64,000 nt of DNA from Nocardiopsis sp. TSRI0078 (lineage in GTDB: Bacteria > Actinomycetota > Actinomycetes > Streptosporangiales > Streptosporangiaceae), in contig NZ_LWLB01000010.1 in the NCBI RefSeq assembly GCF_001905145.1, positions 27,124-91,123 of the forward strand, read 5' to 3'. This document shows, piece by piece, positions 37,047 to 46,460 of this stretch (position 1 is the stretch's first letter; each line of letters starts with the position of its first letter). Below the pieces are notes generated by a model that did not search any database, was not told where the DNA came from, and saw only the letters and a list, made by a program, of their open reading frames with translations. A program made the position numbers and the translations under genes.

Positions 37047-39275
37047 TCACGTCCGGCCGGGCCGCCCGGCGTCGCGGAACCGCCGGGTCAGCGGGGGCAG
37101 CACCGGGTACTCGGCGAACTCGCGCAGCGACATCACCGCGGTCTCCTCCCAGGGCAGGCGGCCCCTCCACCGGCTGGCCAGGCACACGTCCACCGCCTGC
37201 TCCACCTCCCGCCACCGGTCGGGATCGGGCCCGCCCGGCAGCCGCCTGCCCGTCAGCGCGGCGCCGAACGCGTCCAGGAACCCCTGGACCCGGCTGCCGT
37301 CGGCGCGTACGACTCCGGCGACCGGGCCCGGGTCCAGGGCGCGGACGCGCCGGTCCACCAGGTACAGCTCCGGCCGCAGGTGCACGCTGCCCATGCCCAG
37401 CGACTTGCCCATACCGATCTTGTGGGCGTGCTCGGGGTCGGCGGGGTCTCCCCCGTCCACGGGGTTGTCGAGCAGCAGGGCGCGCAGCAGCACTCCGAGT
37501 TCGCCGTCGGTCAGGTTGGTGAAGATGACGCGGGAGTGGAAGGTGAGGCCGTCGCGGAGGGGGACGATGTCGCGCTGGGTGTCGCGGGGCGGTTCGGCCC
37601 GCGAACCGGGCGGCAGCACCGCCAGGCCCAGCTCCTCCCGGGCGCGCGCGTCATAGCGGACCGGGCTGCCCAGCTCGGCGCGGTGCCGGTGCAGGTACGT
37701 CTTGTACCCGCCCAGGCGCACCCGGCCCTCGTGCGACCACGTGATGATGTCGGGCCGCTCCCCCGAGGCCGCGTCGGGGCCCTGCACCAGGTAGTTGGCG
37801 AAGCAGCCCCGCTGGGGCGAGAGCAGTTGGACGCGCAGGGCCGCGCCGTCGGGGTAGTCGGGTTCGGGGTCGGTGCTCAGCGCGCTGCCGAAGGACACCC
37901 GCCCCTTGGAGGCGCCCGCCTCGCCCGCGAAGGTGTCGGTGTCGCCGAACAGGGCGCGGCACACGTCCACGGTGCGGCCCGCCAGCACGGCACGGTCGGG
38001 GTCCCCGTGCTGGGGGCCCAGGACGGGCGCGGGCAGGGCGCGGCGGACCGGGTTGTCGTCGCTGACGGCGATGCGGTAGCCGCCGGAGCGGCCGAAGGAG
38101 ACCACCGCGCCGGAGGAGTCGAGGTCGAACCAGACCGGTTCGAGGCCGCGCCGGGGCAGTCCGCCGCCGCCGGCCCCGGCGACCGGCTCCCGCCCCGGGT
38201 CGGCCGGGCCCGTGCCGAGGGTGTCGGGGAAGGCGGCGCGCTGGTAGCCGGTGACCTGCTCGGCCGACTCGAACAGCTCCACCATGGCGTCGGGAACGCG
38301 CAGGCCCCCGCGCAGATCCGGGGGGCGGGGGAAGAGGTAGGCGTTGCGGCGCTCACCGGCGGCGACCCCGGTCAGGACGAGCAAGGCGTGCACCACGCCT
38401 CCCCCGCCGAGGCCGCGGGCCGAGGCGGCGCGGGCGTCGAGGTGGGCGCGCGCCTCCCCTGCGGTGGGCGCGACGGCGGCCACGCGCCGCTCCCCTGGCA
38501 GGTGGACCGCGTGCACCCACCGGTACTGCAGGTGTCCGTGCTGTTCGTGGGTGGTGGGGACGTAGGTGCTGCTCCTGGGCGGGTCGGGGAAGTCCTCGAC
38601 CCCGAAGTCCCACGTGCGCAGGCTCTCGCGCAGGACCGCGAAGGGCACCTTGAGGGCCTGGCCGGGTTCGCCGGACAGGGCTGTGGCGGGGACCTCGACC
38701 ACGTACCAGTGCCCGTCGGAGGCCGAGTGGAACAGGAAGCCCTGCTTGGTGCGCAGCCCGGCGCGGCGCCTCCGGTAGTGGGAGTGCTGGTGGGCCATGA
38801 CCTGGCGGGCCCGGGTGGACAGGGCGCTGTCGGCGCTGTCGGGGTCGATGCGCACGGGCGCGCGGAAGAACAGCATCGGGGTGTTGACCGGGCCGGTCTC
38901 GCCGCTGGTGAGCATGCGCACGGTGTTGCGGACCAGGCCGCGCAGGGTGGAGCCGGGGATGGCGGGCAGTCGGCGGTCGCCGTGGGGGAAGCGCAGGGAC
39001 GCGCTCACCCGGCCGCGCTCGGGGGTCTGGCCGACGAAGGCGGGGGTGAGCGTGGTCAGGGTCAGGTCGATCCACCCCGAGTGGGTGCCCGGCACCGTGC
39101 GGTCGTGGCTGCGCAGGAGATCGTCGGCGGAGTGGTCCCCGTGCAGGTCGAAGGCGGGCATGGGGGTGTCGGCGAGCCGCACCAGCCCGTAGGGCGCGGT
39201 GGCGTGGAAGCGGCCGTCCCGGTGCGCGGGAGCGGGCGCGCCGCCGGTTCGCGCGGCGGCCTCGCGCGGGTTCAC
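37047..39275 (-). CDS. TIGR03986-family RAMP protein
   Basis: A 742-aa RAMP-superfamily protein of the TIGR03986 type found in type III CRISPR systems. The N-terminal half has APYGLVRLADTP, the fold mark LPAIPGSTLRGLVRNTVRML, and a later segment KQGFLFHSASDGHWYVVEVP. The C-terminal half carries a second RAMP-like region ending in HKIGMGKSLGMGSVHLRPEL, the glycine-rich loop. It presumably lines the crRNA backbone in the effector. The GTG at 39275 overlaps the previous stop (GTGA). Last gene of the operon; larger than single Csm3/Cmr4 subunits, consistent with two RAMP folds. Confidence 0.85.
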   Translation of the reverse strand: MNPREAAARTGGAPAPAHRDGRFHATAPYGLVRLADTPMPAFDLHGDHSADDLLRSHDRTVPGTHSGWIDLTLTTLTPAFVGQTPERGRVSASLRFPHGDRRLPAIPGSTLRGLVRNTVRMLTSGETGPVNTPMLFFRAPVRIDPDSADSALSTRARQVMAHQHSHYRRRRAGLRTKQGFLFHSASDGHWYVVEVPATALSGEPGQALKVPFAVLRESLRTWDFGVEDFPDPPRSSTYVPTTHEQHGHLQYRWVHAVHLPGERRVAAVAPTAGEARAHLDARAASARGLGGGGVVHALLVLTGVAAGERRNAYLFPRPPDLRGGLRVPDAMVELFESAEQVTGYQRAAFPDTLGTGPADPGREPVAGAGGGGLPRRGLEPVWFDLDSSGAVVSFGRSGGYRIAVSDDNPVRRALPAPVLGPQHGDPDRAVLAGRTVDVCRALFGDTDTFAGEAGASKGRVSFGSALSTDPEPDYPDGAALRVQLLSPQRGCFANYLVQGPDAASGERPDIITWSHEGRVRLGGYKTYLHRHRAELGSPVRYDARAREELGLAVLPPGSRAEPPRDTQRDIVPLRDGLTFHSRVIFTNLTDGELGVLLRALLLDNPVDGGDPADPEHAHKIGMGKSLGMGSVHLRPELYLVDRRVRALDPGPVAGVVRADGSRVQGFLDAFGAALTGRRLPGGPDPDRWREVEQAVDVCLASRWRGRLPWEETAVMSLREFAEYPVLPPLTRRFRDAGRPGRT

Positions 39276-40024
39276 CACGGGGTCCCCCTCTCCCCGGTCT
39301 CGTCGCCGGTGCCCACGTCGAACTCCGGTCCGGTCGGCTTCGTGCCCGTGCGCATACCGGTGAGCCGGTGGAAGGCCACCCCGACCGCCCCGGTGGCGGG
39401 GTCCTCGGCCCAGTACTCGCGCACGGTCAGCCAGGTGCCCGAGCTCTCCAGGGCGGCCCCGCCGTCGGCCCCGGGGCGCAGACGGCCGGAGAAGTCGGCC
39501 CACTCCACCGGGAGGACAGCGCGGGTGCCGGAGGGCTCCCGGGTCACCGCGAGGGGCACCTCGCCCTCCAGGGTGCGGCTGTACTCCGGGCCGTTCCAGC
39601 CCTGGAGGAGGAAGGAGCGGTCGCGCGGACGCAGCCACTCAGGGAGCGGTCCGGGCGCGTCGGCGCTGATCCATCCGGCCCCGGCGCCCTCGCCGACGCG
39701 GACCTGCGCGTGCGGGCCGAACACCAGGACCTCCAGGATCCGCCAGCGCTCGCCCTCCGGGCCCGGAGGAGGCACCTCGCCGATGGGCGGCTGGTCCGAG
39801 CGGCGCCACCTCCCGCCCGGGCAGGCGCCGGTGACGCGGCCGTCGCCGAGTTCGGCGAGCAGCCACTGGGGACGGCCGGGCGAGCCGGGGACGTCCCCGG
39901 TGCCCGTGTCGAGCAGGCGGCACCGCCGGCCCCGGACGAAGACGTCGGTGAGGACCTCGTCGACCTGTTCCCCGGTCAGGCGGTGGACGGCCAGGCCCCG
40001 CGGGCTCGGGGGGTCCTGGTTCAC
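39272..40024 (-). CDS. csx19: Csx19-like CRISPR protein (TIGR03984)
   Basis: A 250-aa protein placed between RAMP genes. WLLAELGDGRVTGAC and GAGWISADAP are like the conserved parts of Csx19 (TIGR03984), a subunit linked to type III-D systems. No catalytic motif is visible. The start is a GTG overlapping the upstream TGA by four bases. The assignment rests on this resemblance plus context with TIGR03986 and Csx10; function within the complex is unknown. Confidence 0.65.
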   Translation of the reverse strand: MNQDPPSPRGLAVHRLTGEQVDEVLTDVFVRGRRCRLLDTGTGDVPGSPGRPQWLLAELGDGRVTGACPGGRWRRSDQPPIGEVPPPGPEGERWRILEVLVFGPHAQVRVGEGAGAGWISADAPGPLPEWLRPRDRSFLLQGWNGPEYSRTLEGEVPLAVTREPSGTRAVLPVEWADFSGRLRPGADGGAALESSGTWLTVREYWAEDPATGAVGVAFHRLTGMRTGTKPTGPEFDVGTGDETGERGTPW

Positions 40025-41649
40025 CGGGATGCCTCCTTCGTGCCGTCGTCGGGAGCGAGCGCGGTGCGCAGGGCGGCCAGCCAGCCGCGTGCGGCGGCGG
40101 CCTCCGCGCCCTCGGGTTCGAACACGGCGGCGAGCAGGTCCACCGTTCGCGGCGGGCCGCCGTCGCCGGGGCGGGTGGTCAGGCGGGCCCGGGTCGCGCT
40201 CAGGCGCCCGTTCCCGCTGCCCGCGCCCGCGCCGAGGGTGTCGAAGGGTACCGTGGCCAGCTCTCGCACGAGGAGGGTGAGCAGGCCGCGTACCGCGTCG
40301 TCGGGCTCGCTCACGTCCACGACCGCCTCGGCGCTGCCGCCGCAGTGCAGGTCCGTGGTGAACAGGCGGCCGTCGACGGCGTCACCGAACAGGGAGTCCA
40401 CGGTCAGGCGGGTGGTGGTCAGGGGTGCGCCGCCGGTGAGGACGGGGATGGCGCGCAGCCGGATGCGGGAGGGGCGCGGCCGGCCGCGATGGTCGGTGTC
40501 GGCGCCCCACCAGCGCCCGTGCCAGTCCCTCCAGCGGTCGGGCGGGGCGCCCAGGTGTTCGGCGGCGTCACGGGCCAAGCGGCCGCCGATCCGTTTGAAC
40601 AGGGCGAACAGCGCGGTGTCGCCGAGGACCGGGGCGAGGTGGAGGTCGGCCCGGTCCGGGTCGGCCACGGCGGGGCGGTGCCGGTGCGCCCGGTCCGCCT
40701 CGCCGATCCGCTCGTGGGCGGGGTCGTCACCGACCATGAGCAGCCCCGGGCGGAGGTCGCGCGCCGGCGGGACAGTGGGATCGGGCCGCTCGGCGACGAC
40801 CAGGGTCAGGTGGAGTTCGTCGCGGTGGCGGCGGTCGGGCCGATCCGCGCGGGCGGCCAGGTGTGCGGCGGCCGCCGCGCGGCCGGAGGCGCGCAGGCCG
40901 TCGGTCAGGGCGGTGGCCAGGTCGGCCGGGGCGTCGGCGAGCGCGTCGGCGCCGTCCCTCCAGCGCCGGTCCCAGGTCCGGGCGTGGTAGGCGAACCAGT
41001 CGTCCTCGTCGGCGAGGTCGTGGCGGCGGGCCGCCCAGCGGGTGGCGCGGACGGCACCGTAGCCCCGGCCGGTGCGGCCGCCGACGCGGATCCCCGGTCC
41101 GGGGGCGCGGGGTCCGCCCAGGCCGTCGGCGGCCAGGAGCAGCAGGGTGAGCAGGCGGACCTCGTCGGCGGGGGCCGGCACGTGCAGGCGCATGTGCGCG
41201 GTGAGAACGGTGCCCGCCGGCAGGATCTCCCACCGCCAGACGCGTCCCGGCCGGACGGTGCCCGAGGCCGGGTCCACCCGGGTACCGGTCCGGACCGCGA
41301 CCGCGGCTTCCCCGGGGAGTTCGGCGGGGGCGTCGTCCACGTCCAGGGCGCTCGTGGCGGGCGCGTCCCGGTCGGCGGCGGTGCCCGCCCGCGCGGCGCC
41401 CATGAGCGCGCGGACGCCGTCGGGGTCGCCGGTGCGTGCGGCGAGTTCGTGGCGCAGCAGTCCGGCCAGGGTGGTGGCGCGCAGGCGGGGCACGCCGGTG
41501 CCCGGGTCGCGGTCCACCCGCAGGTCCACGTCGCCCTCCTCGGTGTGGCGGGGAGCGGCCCGCGCGGCGCCGACATGGGTGTCGGAGAGCAGGCGCAGCC
41601 GGAGGGAGATCTCCCAGAGCAGTCCGGGTCCGCGGGGACCGCCGCTCAC
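40021..41649 (-). CDS. Fused double Csm3-like RAMP protein
   Basis: A 542-aa protein that reads as two Csm3/Cas7-like RAMPs joined. The first (about residues 1-215) has LRATTLAGLLRHELAARTGD, an acidic DVDDAPAE turn, VRTGTRVDPASGTVRPG and glycine-rich loop RVGGRTGRGYGAVRA. The second (about 255-500) repeats the plan: PVLTGGAPLTTTRLTVDSLF, DGRLFTTDLHCGG and loop TLGAGAGSGNGRLSA. Csm3 aspartates cut target RNA. In the first half DVDDAP could supply one; the second half looks less acidic there. Fused Cas7 chains occur in III-D2 and III-E. GTG start at 41649 coupled to the previous stop. Confidence 0.83.
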   Translation of the reverse strand: MSGGPRGPGLLWEISLRLRLLSDTHVGAARAAPRHTEEGDVDLRVDRDPGTGVPRLRATTLAGLLRHELAARTGDPDGVRALMGAARAGTAADRDAPATSALDVDDAPAELPGEAAVAVRTGTRVDPASGTVRPGRVWRWEILPAGTVLTAHMRLHVPAPADEVRLLTLLLLAADGLGGPRAPGPGIRVGGRTGRGYGAVRATRWAARRHDLADEDDWFAYHARTWDRRWRDGADALADAPADLATALTDGLRASGRAAAAAHLAARADRPDRRHRDELHLTLVVAERPDPTVPPARDLRPGLLMVGDDPAHERIGEADRAHRHRPAVADPDRADLHLAPVLGDTALFALFKRIGGRLARDAAEHLGAPPDRWRDWHGRWWGADTDHRGRPRPSRIRLRAIPVLTGGAPLTTTRLTVDSLFGDAVDGRLFTTDLHCGGSAEAVVDVSEPDDAVRGLLTLLVRELATVPFDTLGAGAGSGNGRLSATRARLTTRPGDGGPPRTVDLLAAVFEPEGAEAAAARGWLAALRTALAPDDGTKEASR

Positions 41650-43478
41650 TCGGCGCCTCCCCCGTCGGGACGTCCCCCGTCCTGTTCGGCTCGCAGGACG
41701 CGGGCGGCCTCGGCCAGCCAGGAGGAGACCAGGGCCAGGGTGAGGCGGGGGGCGGCGCGCCCCTCCCAGTCGCGGGCCCGGGCGGAGAGGCCGCTGGGGT
41801 GGTCGCCGGACGGGAGGCCGTCGGACAGGGTGAGGTCCACGGCCGCGATCGCGCGGGCGTAGGCCGGGCTGTGCGCGGGGTCGGGCCTGTTGTCGGACCA
41901 CCAGTCGGCGGCCGTGGACCCGGAGAGTCCCTCCAGCCAGGAGCGGACGGTGACGGTGCCCTGTCCGCCGGGGCGGGTCAGGCGTGCGCGGGCCAGCGCG
42001 CGTACGGCGCGGTCGTGCGGGAACCTGTGGGCGTCGGCGGAGTCGGCGTCCGCGTGTTCGTGCGTGTGCCCGGTGACGGTGCGTTCGAGGGCGGCGAGGG
42101 CGCTCTCGGGGGTGTGGCGGGGATGGACGGCGATCTCGTGCAGGCGGCTCAGCAGGTGGGGGGTGAGCGGGTACAGCAGGCGCGCCGACGCCCGGGCCAG
42201 GGCGCGGGCGTGGTCGCGGACGGGCTGGAGGGCGGCGCTCCACAGGAGCGCTTCGTGGAGGGCTCGCAGCTGGTCGTCCCACTCGGGGAGAGGGGGCGGC
42301 GCGGCGGGGACGGCCCGGCCGTCGGCGAGGGGGACGGTGCCCGGGGGCCGGCCCGCGAGGGGGGCGGCCACGGGGGCAAGGGGTCGGGGGCCGGGAGGGG
42401 GCGGGGGCAGCAGGGTGAACTGGCCGTGGCCGTCCACGACGCGCTCGCCCAGGGGGTGCGCCTCCAGGTCGCGGACCTGGTCGGCGGTCAGGTCGCGGTC
42501 CAGGCGCAGGCGGACCACCGCGCCCGGGAGGGCCGCCCAGCGCTGGGCCATGGGCCCCTGGTAGCCGCGGTGGTAGGCACCGACGAGTCCGGCCTCCACG
42601 TGGTCGGCCAGGACGTGCGCGCGGGTGCCGGGCAGGCGCCGGGCGAGGAGGTCGAGCACGGCGGGCACCAGGGCCCGGGGACAGGCCTGGCCGTCGGCGC
42701 CGACCAGCAGCGCCGGGGAGAGCAGGAGCAGGTCGACGGGGGTTCCGGCCGCCCAGGAGCGCGCGTGGACGGAGTCGACCCGGTCCGGTGACAGGAGCCG
42801 GCCGGGGTCGGCGGGGGCCACGCGGACACCGCCGTGGGCACGGGTGCCGCCGGAGCCGAGAGTGAGGGTGCCGTCGGCCTCGGCGAGGAAGTCCGTGATC
42901 TCCTCGGCGAGCCGCCTGAGGGAGGCGTGGTCGGGTGCGCGCAGCTGCCAGCGGGCCTCGAAGACCTGGCCGGGGTCGAGGCTGGTGGTGAAGAAGGGAA
43001 CGCTCCGGTCGGCCCCGCCCGTACGGGAGCGGCCGAGGTACTGCTCGGCGGTGGCGCGCACGGCGGCGCGCAGGGAGCGGTCGGGGGTGAGGGGGTCGCG
43101 GACCGCACGGTAGGGCGTGGCGGGGTCGGTGTCACCGAAGACGTCGACCGCGGTGTCGCCGTCCTTTCCCGGTGTGTAGAGGTAGGCGGGGGCGGGGTAG
43201 GCGACGGCGGCCCGCCGGGAGGGGCGGGGGTCGCCGTCCGGTTCAAGCCGGGGGTGGGCGGGGGCGAAGCGGACCCGTTCGCCCCGGGCCACCCAGTCGT
43301 GGAGTTCGCGGTCGCGGCCCGCGCGCCGCAGGGCGGCGGCGAGCATGCCGCGCTGGGCGCGTCCGCCGATGGTGTGCTCGGAGTCGGTACGCAGCGGGTC
43401 TAGGGAGGTGCGCACCGCCAGGGTGTCGGTGAGGACGAGGCGCAGCGGCAGGTAGCCGCTCACCGCGAGGACGTCCAC
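41646..43478 (-). CDS. Csx10-like RAMP protein
   Basis: A 610-aa RAMP protein. The start GYLPLRLVLTDTLAVRTS, RAQRGMLAAALRRAG, the nucleotide-like stretch FAPAHPRLEPDG and glycine loop TLGSGGTRAHGGVRV follow Csx10, the Cas5-like subunit of III-D complexes that binds the crRNA 5' end. The C-terminal 200 residues are mostly helical and may provide the missing small-subunit function; that is speculation. The GTG at 43478 has AAGGGGG upstream; longer in-frame starts at 43592 or 43613 give a shadow-like N-terminus. First gene of a four-gene run with 4-nt overlaps. Confidence 0.78.
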   Translation of the reverse strand: MDVLAVSGYLPLRLVLTDTLAVRTSLDPLRTDSEHTIGGRAQRGMLAAALRRAGRDRELHDWVARGERVRFAPAHPRLEPDGDPRPSRRAAVAYPAPAYLYTPGKDGDTAVDVFGDTDPATPYRAVRDPLTPDRSLRAAVRATAEQYLGRSRTGGADRSVPFFTTSLDPGQVFEARWQLRAPDHASLRRLAEEITDFLAEADGTLTLGSGGTRAHGGVRVAPADPGRLLSPDRVDSVHARSWAAGTPVDLLLLSPALLVGADGQACPRALVPAVLDLLARRLPGTRAHVLADHVEAGLVGAYHRGYQGPMAQRWAALPGAVVRLRLDRDLTADQVRDLEAHPLGERVVDGHGQFTLLPPPPPGPRPLAPVAAPLAGRPPGTVPLADGRAVPAAPPPLPEWDDQLRALHEALLWSAALQPVRDHARALARASARLLYPLTPHLLSRLHEIAVHPRHTPESALAALERTVTGHTHEHADADSADAHRFPHDRAVRALARARLTRPGGQGTVTVRSWLEGLSGSTAADWWSDNRPDPAHSPAYARAIAAVDLTLSDGLPSGDHPSGLSARARDWEGRAAPRLTLALVSSWLAEAARVLRAEQDGGRPDGGGAE

Positions 43479-43579
43479 GGGCCCGTCCCCCTTCCGCGTT
43501 CCGGTGATCGGTGGCCGCACCGTGGTGTGCGCGCCGCCGGCACGGACGCGCCCGGGGGCACGGTGCGGGTACTGGATAC

Positions 43580-43598
43580 GAGAAGTATTCATGTTCTC
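43580..43598. repeat. Short inverted repeat in the gap between RAMP genes
   Basis: GAGAA (43580-43584) and TTCTC (43594-43598) flank nine AT-leaning bases in the 190-bp gap before the Csx10 gene. Possible operator or promoter of the second CRISPR transcription unit; low certainty. Confidence 0.35.
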
Positions 43599-43668
43599 GC
43601 CGTGGCTCCGCATCCCCGCGGCCGGGGCACCGCGGGTCCGGCCGTCCTCGTGCCGGGTGGAGGAGGGT

Positions 43669-44352
43669 TCATACGGGGGAGACCTCCCGGTCCCCGCGCC
43701 TGTTCGCGGGCGCGGCCAGGCGCAGGGTCACGGCGTGCGGGTCGGTGTCGCCGGGTCCGGCCAGGCGCACGTCCACCCGGCCCCGACCGCGCGTGCCCCG
43801 CAGTCCGATCCGGGTGGTGGCCAGGCAGGCGCGGGCCAGCAGCCGCCAGTGCTCCTCGCCCGGCGGGGAGGCCCAGGTCAGCGCCGCCGTCAGGGTCAGT
43901 CCCGGAAGGAGTACCCGGTGGGTGCGCAGACGGCCCGGTTCGGGGGCCCCGTCCGGACCGACCCCGGTCCCCGACTCCAGGGCGGTGTAGGCGTCGGTGA
44001 CCGCACGGCGCAGGGTGGAGCGCACCGGTTCGGCGCGGCCGGCGAGCGCGCGGGCGACCGCCGTGCGCACCTGGTCACCCAGGACGGCGTGGCCCACTCG
44101 CAGTATCCGGTCCGCTCCGTGGGAGCGCCCGCGGCCGAGGACCTCGTCGCGGGCCCCGGCGAGCCCGGGCGCCACCGCCAGCGCGCCGGCCGCACCGTCG
44201 CGCAGCCGCGCGGCGAGGCGGTGGCGGGGCAGGTAGGGCAGGCCGTGCCCGTCGGTGACCACGTCGGTGTCGGCGCCCGTACCGTCCGCGCTGGCCCCGA
44301 CGAACAGCGCGGGCGAGGCCAGGTGCACCAGGACGCGGTCCGGGCGGCTCAT
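43669..44352 (-). CDS. Small RAMP-superfamily Cas protein
   Basis: A 227-aa single-domain RAMP. LASPALFVGAS at the start, GHGLPYLPRHRLAARLRDG (substrate-loop region) and the C-terminal glycine-rich loop IGLRGTRGRGRVDVRL define the fold. It is too divergent for me to call Cmr4, Csm3 or Csm4. Its ATG overlaps the cas10 TGA (ATGA), so Cas10 and this subunit are made together, suggesting direct contact with Cas10, as Csm4/Cmr3 does. Confidence 0.78.
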   Translation of the reverse strand: MSRPDRVLVHLASPALFVGASADGTGADTDVVTDGHGLPYLPRHRLAARLRDGAAGALAVAPGLAGARDEVLGRGRSHGADRILRVGHAVLGDQVRTAVARALAGRAEPVRSTLRRAVTDAYTALESGTGVGPDGAPEPGRLRTHRVLLPGLTLTAALTWASPPGEEHWRLLARACLATTRIGLRGTRGRGRVDVRLAGPGDTDPHAVTLRLAAPANRRGDREVSPV

Positions 44353-46310
44353 CGGGGTCTGCTCCCCGGACGGGCCGCCCGGACCTGGGGGCCACCGGCC
44401 CCTGTCCGCCCCTGTGGTCGGGGCCGGTGGGGTGGGAGGGCCGCCGCCAGGCCGGGGTCGAGGTGCAGGTCCATCACCTCGACCGCGTCGAGCAGGCCGC
44501 CGGGTGTCCATCCCCGGGGCAGCTCGACGGGGGCTCCCGTCACACGGGCGCGGCGGGCGAGTTCGGGACCGGGGTCGGTACCCGACTCCAGCAGGGGGAC
44601 CAGCGCGGAGACCAGCCAGCCCCGGTGGCGGGTGCCGCCCTCGGCGAGCAGGCTGCCCGGGGCGGTGGCGGACAGGTAGCGGTCCAGGAAGCGGGTGAAC
44701 CCCGTCCCGGTCAGCGGCAGACCGGTCCGCGGGCCGGGTGCCCGGCGGGCCTGGTCGAGGCGGCGCAGCACCCGGTCGACCCCGTCGAAACGCGTCGTCC
44801 AGGCCACGGCGTGCTCGTCGGGGGCGTCGGGGGCGCCCTCCATGAGTCGGACGCGGTGCTCCTTGGCGCGGCGGCACATCGCCTCGCACAGGTCGTAGCC
44901 CAGCGACAGCGGCGCGCCGACCGGCTGGACGGCGATGCCCACTCCGACCGTGGGCACGAACGTGGTGTGCGCGGCGCCGTCGGGCCCGGTGACGGTACGG
45001 CCGCCGCCGGGGCGGTCGCCGTGGGCCTCGGCCAGCGCGCGGTGCAGGCCCACGCGGGGGTCGCGGGGGTCGCCGACGAGCGCGGGGGCGGCGTCCAGCC
45101 AGTCGATCGCGTAGCGCGCCAGGCTCAGGGCGAGCCGGGCGTCGCACAGGACGGTGAGGTCGTCCCCGGCGACCACGACGGGGCGTACCGGCACGTCCAC
45201 GGGCCCGGGCGGCACGTGGTGGAGGGCGATGGGCCCGGCGGTACCGGTGCCGTGGATGAGGGGCCGCCGACCGGGCTCGGCGTGGACGGTGGCCGCCACG
45301 GCGTGGACCAGGGCGCGGGCCAGCCCCTCGACCAGCCCGAGGACGCGGGTGGACAGGCGCCGCTGGGCCAGCGCGCCGGAGCCGGGTACGCCGGGGTCCC
45401 CCGCGCGTTCGCGGTAGTGGCCCAGGATCGCGCCGAGGCCGTTGACGTCGATGTGCACGACCGCGACGCGGCTGACACCGCCGTGGTCGCGGCCCAGCCG
45501 GTCGACCTCCATCGGCAGGCTGAGGGAGGGCGCACCGGCGGCGGTGGCGGCGTCGGCCAGCCAGGCGGAGCCATGGGCGCGGTGCCAGCGGCGACCGATC
45601 CCCCGCGCGCGTGCCACGTCCGCGGCCACCCGTTCGTGGACGTCGTCGTGGCCGTCCTGGGCGCGGCTGGCGTCCACCGACTCGGCGGGGCCGCCGCTGA
45701 CCGAGCACACGGCGGTGATCCCGTACCCGTGGGCGGGAGTGTGCAGGGCCGACATGTACCGCCGCGCCTCGCGCAGCCGCGCGGGCAGCACGGCCAGCGC
45801 CCCGTCCACCCCGGCCGGCCGCCCGGCCTCCCCGTCACGCTCCGACGTGGGCCCACCGCCGCACCGGGTGCGCCGCCAGGCCGCGGGTGCCCCGGCCTCG
45901 GTGGCCGGGGGCGCCCCGAGGGTCCGGGGCCACGGGAGCGGACCGTAGGGCACGTGCGCGACCACGGGGGTCAGGTCACCGGCGCGGTCACGCAGACGGC
46001 GGGTGTAGCGGGCGGTGAACTCGCGCGCCGAGACCGCGTCCGGGAAGACCGCCGTGAGCGCTCCTCCGGCGTCACGCAGCACCACGCAGTCCGGCGGCAC
46101 CAGGTCGGCGATCCCGTGCTCGGCGTCGGAGGTGTCGGTCAGTTCCGCGACCAGGGCGGCGCGCCCGACCGCGTCCAGGATGCGCCTGCCGCTGTACACG
46201 TAGGCCTGGATACCGCGCAGGTCGACACCGACCACCACACCGCTGGACGGAGGCCTCCGCGCTTCCTGGCCGACTCCGGTGGGGCGGCGCCGCTGGGGGG
46301 TGCAGGTCAC
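44349..46310 (-). CDS. cas10: Cas10, HD-less, with AGDD polymerase motif
   Basis: A 653-aa large subunit. It begins directly with the first palm region (VVVGVDLRGIQAYVYSGRR, residues 25-43; then AVGRAALVAEL), with no HD nuclease domain before it. The second palm has HIDVNGLGAILGHYRER (287-302) and VVVAGDDLTVLC (378-389). The usual GGDD is AGDD here, and both aspartates are kept, so cyclic oligoadenylate synthesis is likely. It would feed the CARF nuclease at 32774-34966. The GTG at 46310 has GAAGGAG 9 bases upstream; the upstream frame is shadow. ssDNA cleavage by an HD site cannot occur. Confidence 0.88.
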   Translation of the reverse strand: MTCTPQRRRPTGVGQEARRPPSSGVVVGVDLRGIQAYVYSGRRILDAVGRAALVAELTDTSDAEHGIADLVPPDCVVLRDAGGALTAVFPDAVSAREFTARYTRRLRDRAGDLTPVVAHVPYGPLPWPRTLGAPPATEAGAPAAWRRTRCGGGPTSERDGEAGRPAGVDGALAVLPARLREARRYMSALHTPAHGYGITAVCSVSGGPAESVDASRAQDGHDDVHERVAADVARARGIGRRWHRAHGSAWLADAATAAGAPSLSLPMEVDRLGRDHGGVSRVAVVHIDVNGLGAILGHYRERAGDPGVPGSGALAQRRLSTRVLGLVEGLARALVHAVAATVHAEPGRRPLIHGTGTAGPIALHHVPPGPVDVPVRPVVVAGDDLTVLCDARLALSLARYAIDWLDAAPALVGDPRDPRVGLHRALAEAHGDRPGGGRTVTGPDGAAHTTFVPTVGVGIAVQPVGAPLSLGYDLCEAMCRRAKEHRVRLMEGAPDAPDEHAVAWTTRFDGVDRVLRRLDQARRAPGPRTGLPLTGTGFTRFLDRYLSATAPGSLLAEGGTRHRGWLVSALVPLLESGTDPGPELARRARVTGAPVELPRGWTPGGLLDAVEVMDLHLDPGLAAALPPHRPRPQGRTGAGGPQVRAARPGSRPR

Positions 46311-46460
46311 CGTGTCGGGCTCCTTCTCGGCGGGGTGTGCGGGGTCGTGGCGCGAGGCCGTACGGGGCCGTGCCCCCACCGACCCCTCTCGGACGGTGCG
46401 CCCCGGTGCGCTGTCCGAGAGAGCTGGATGCACAGACCCGCACCGGCACGGAGGTTCCCC

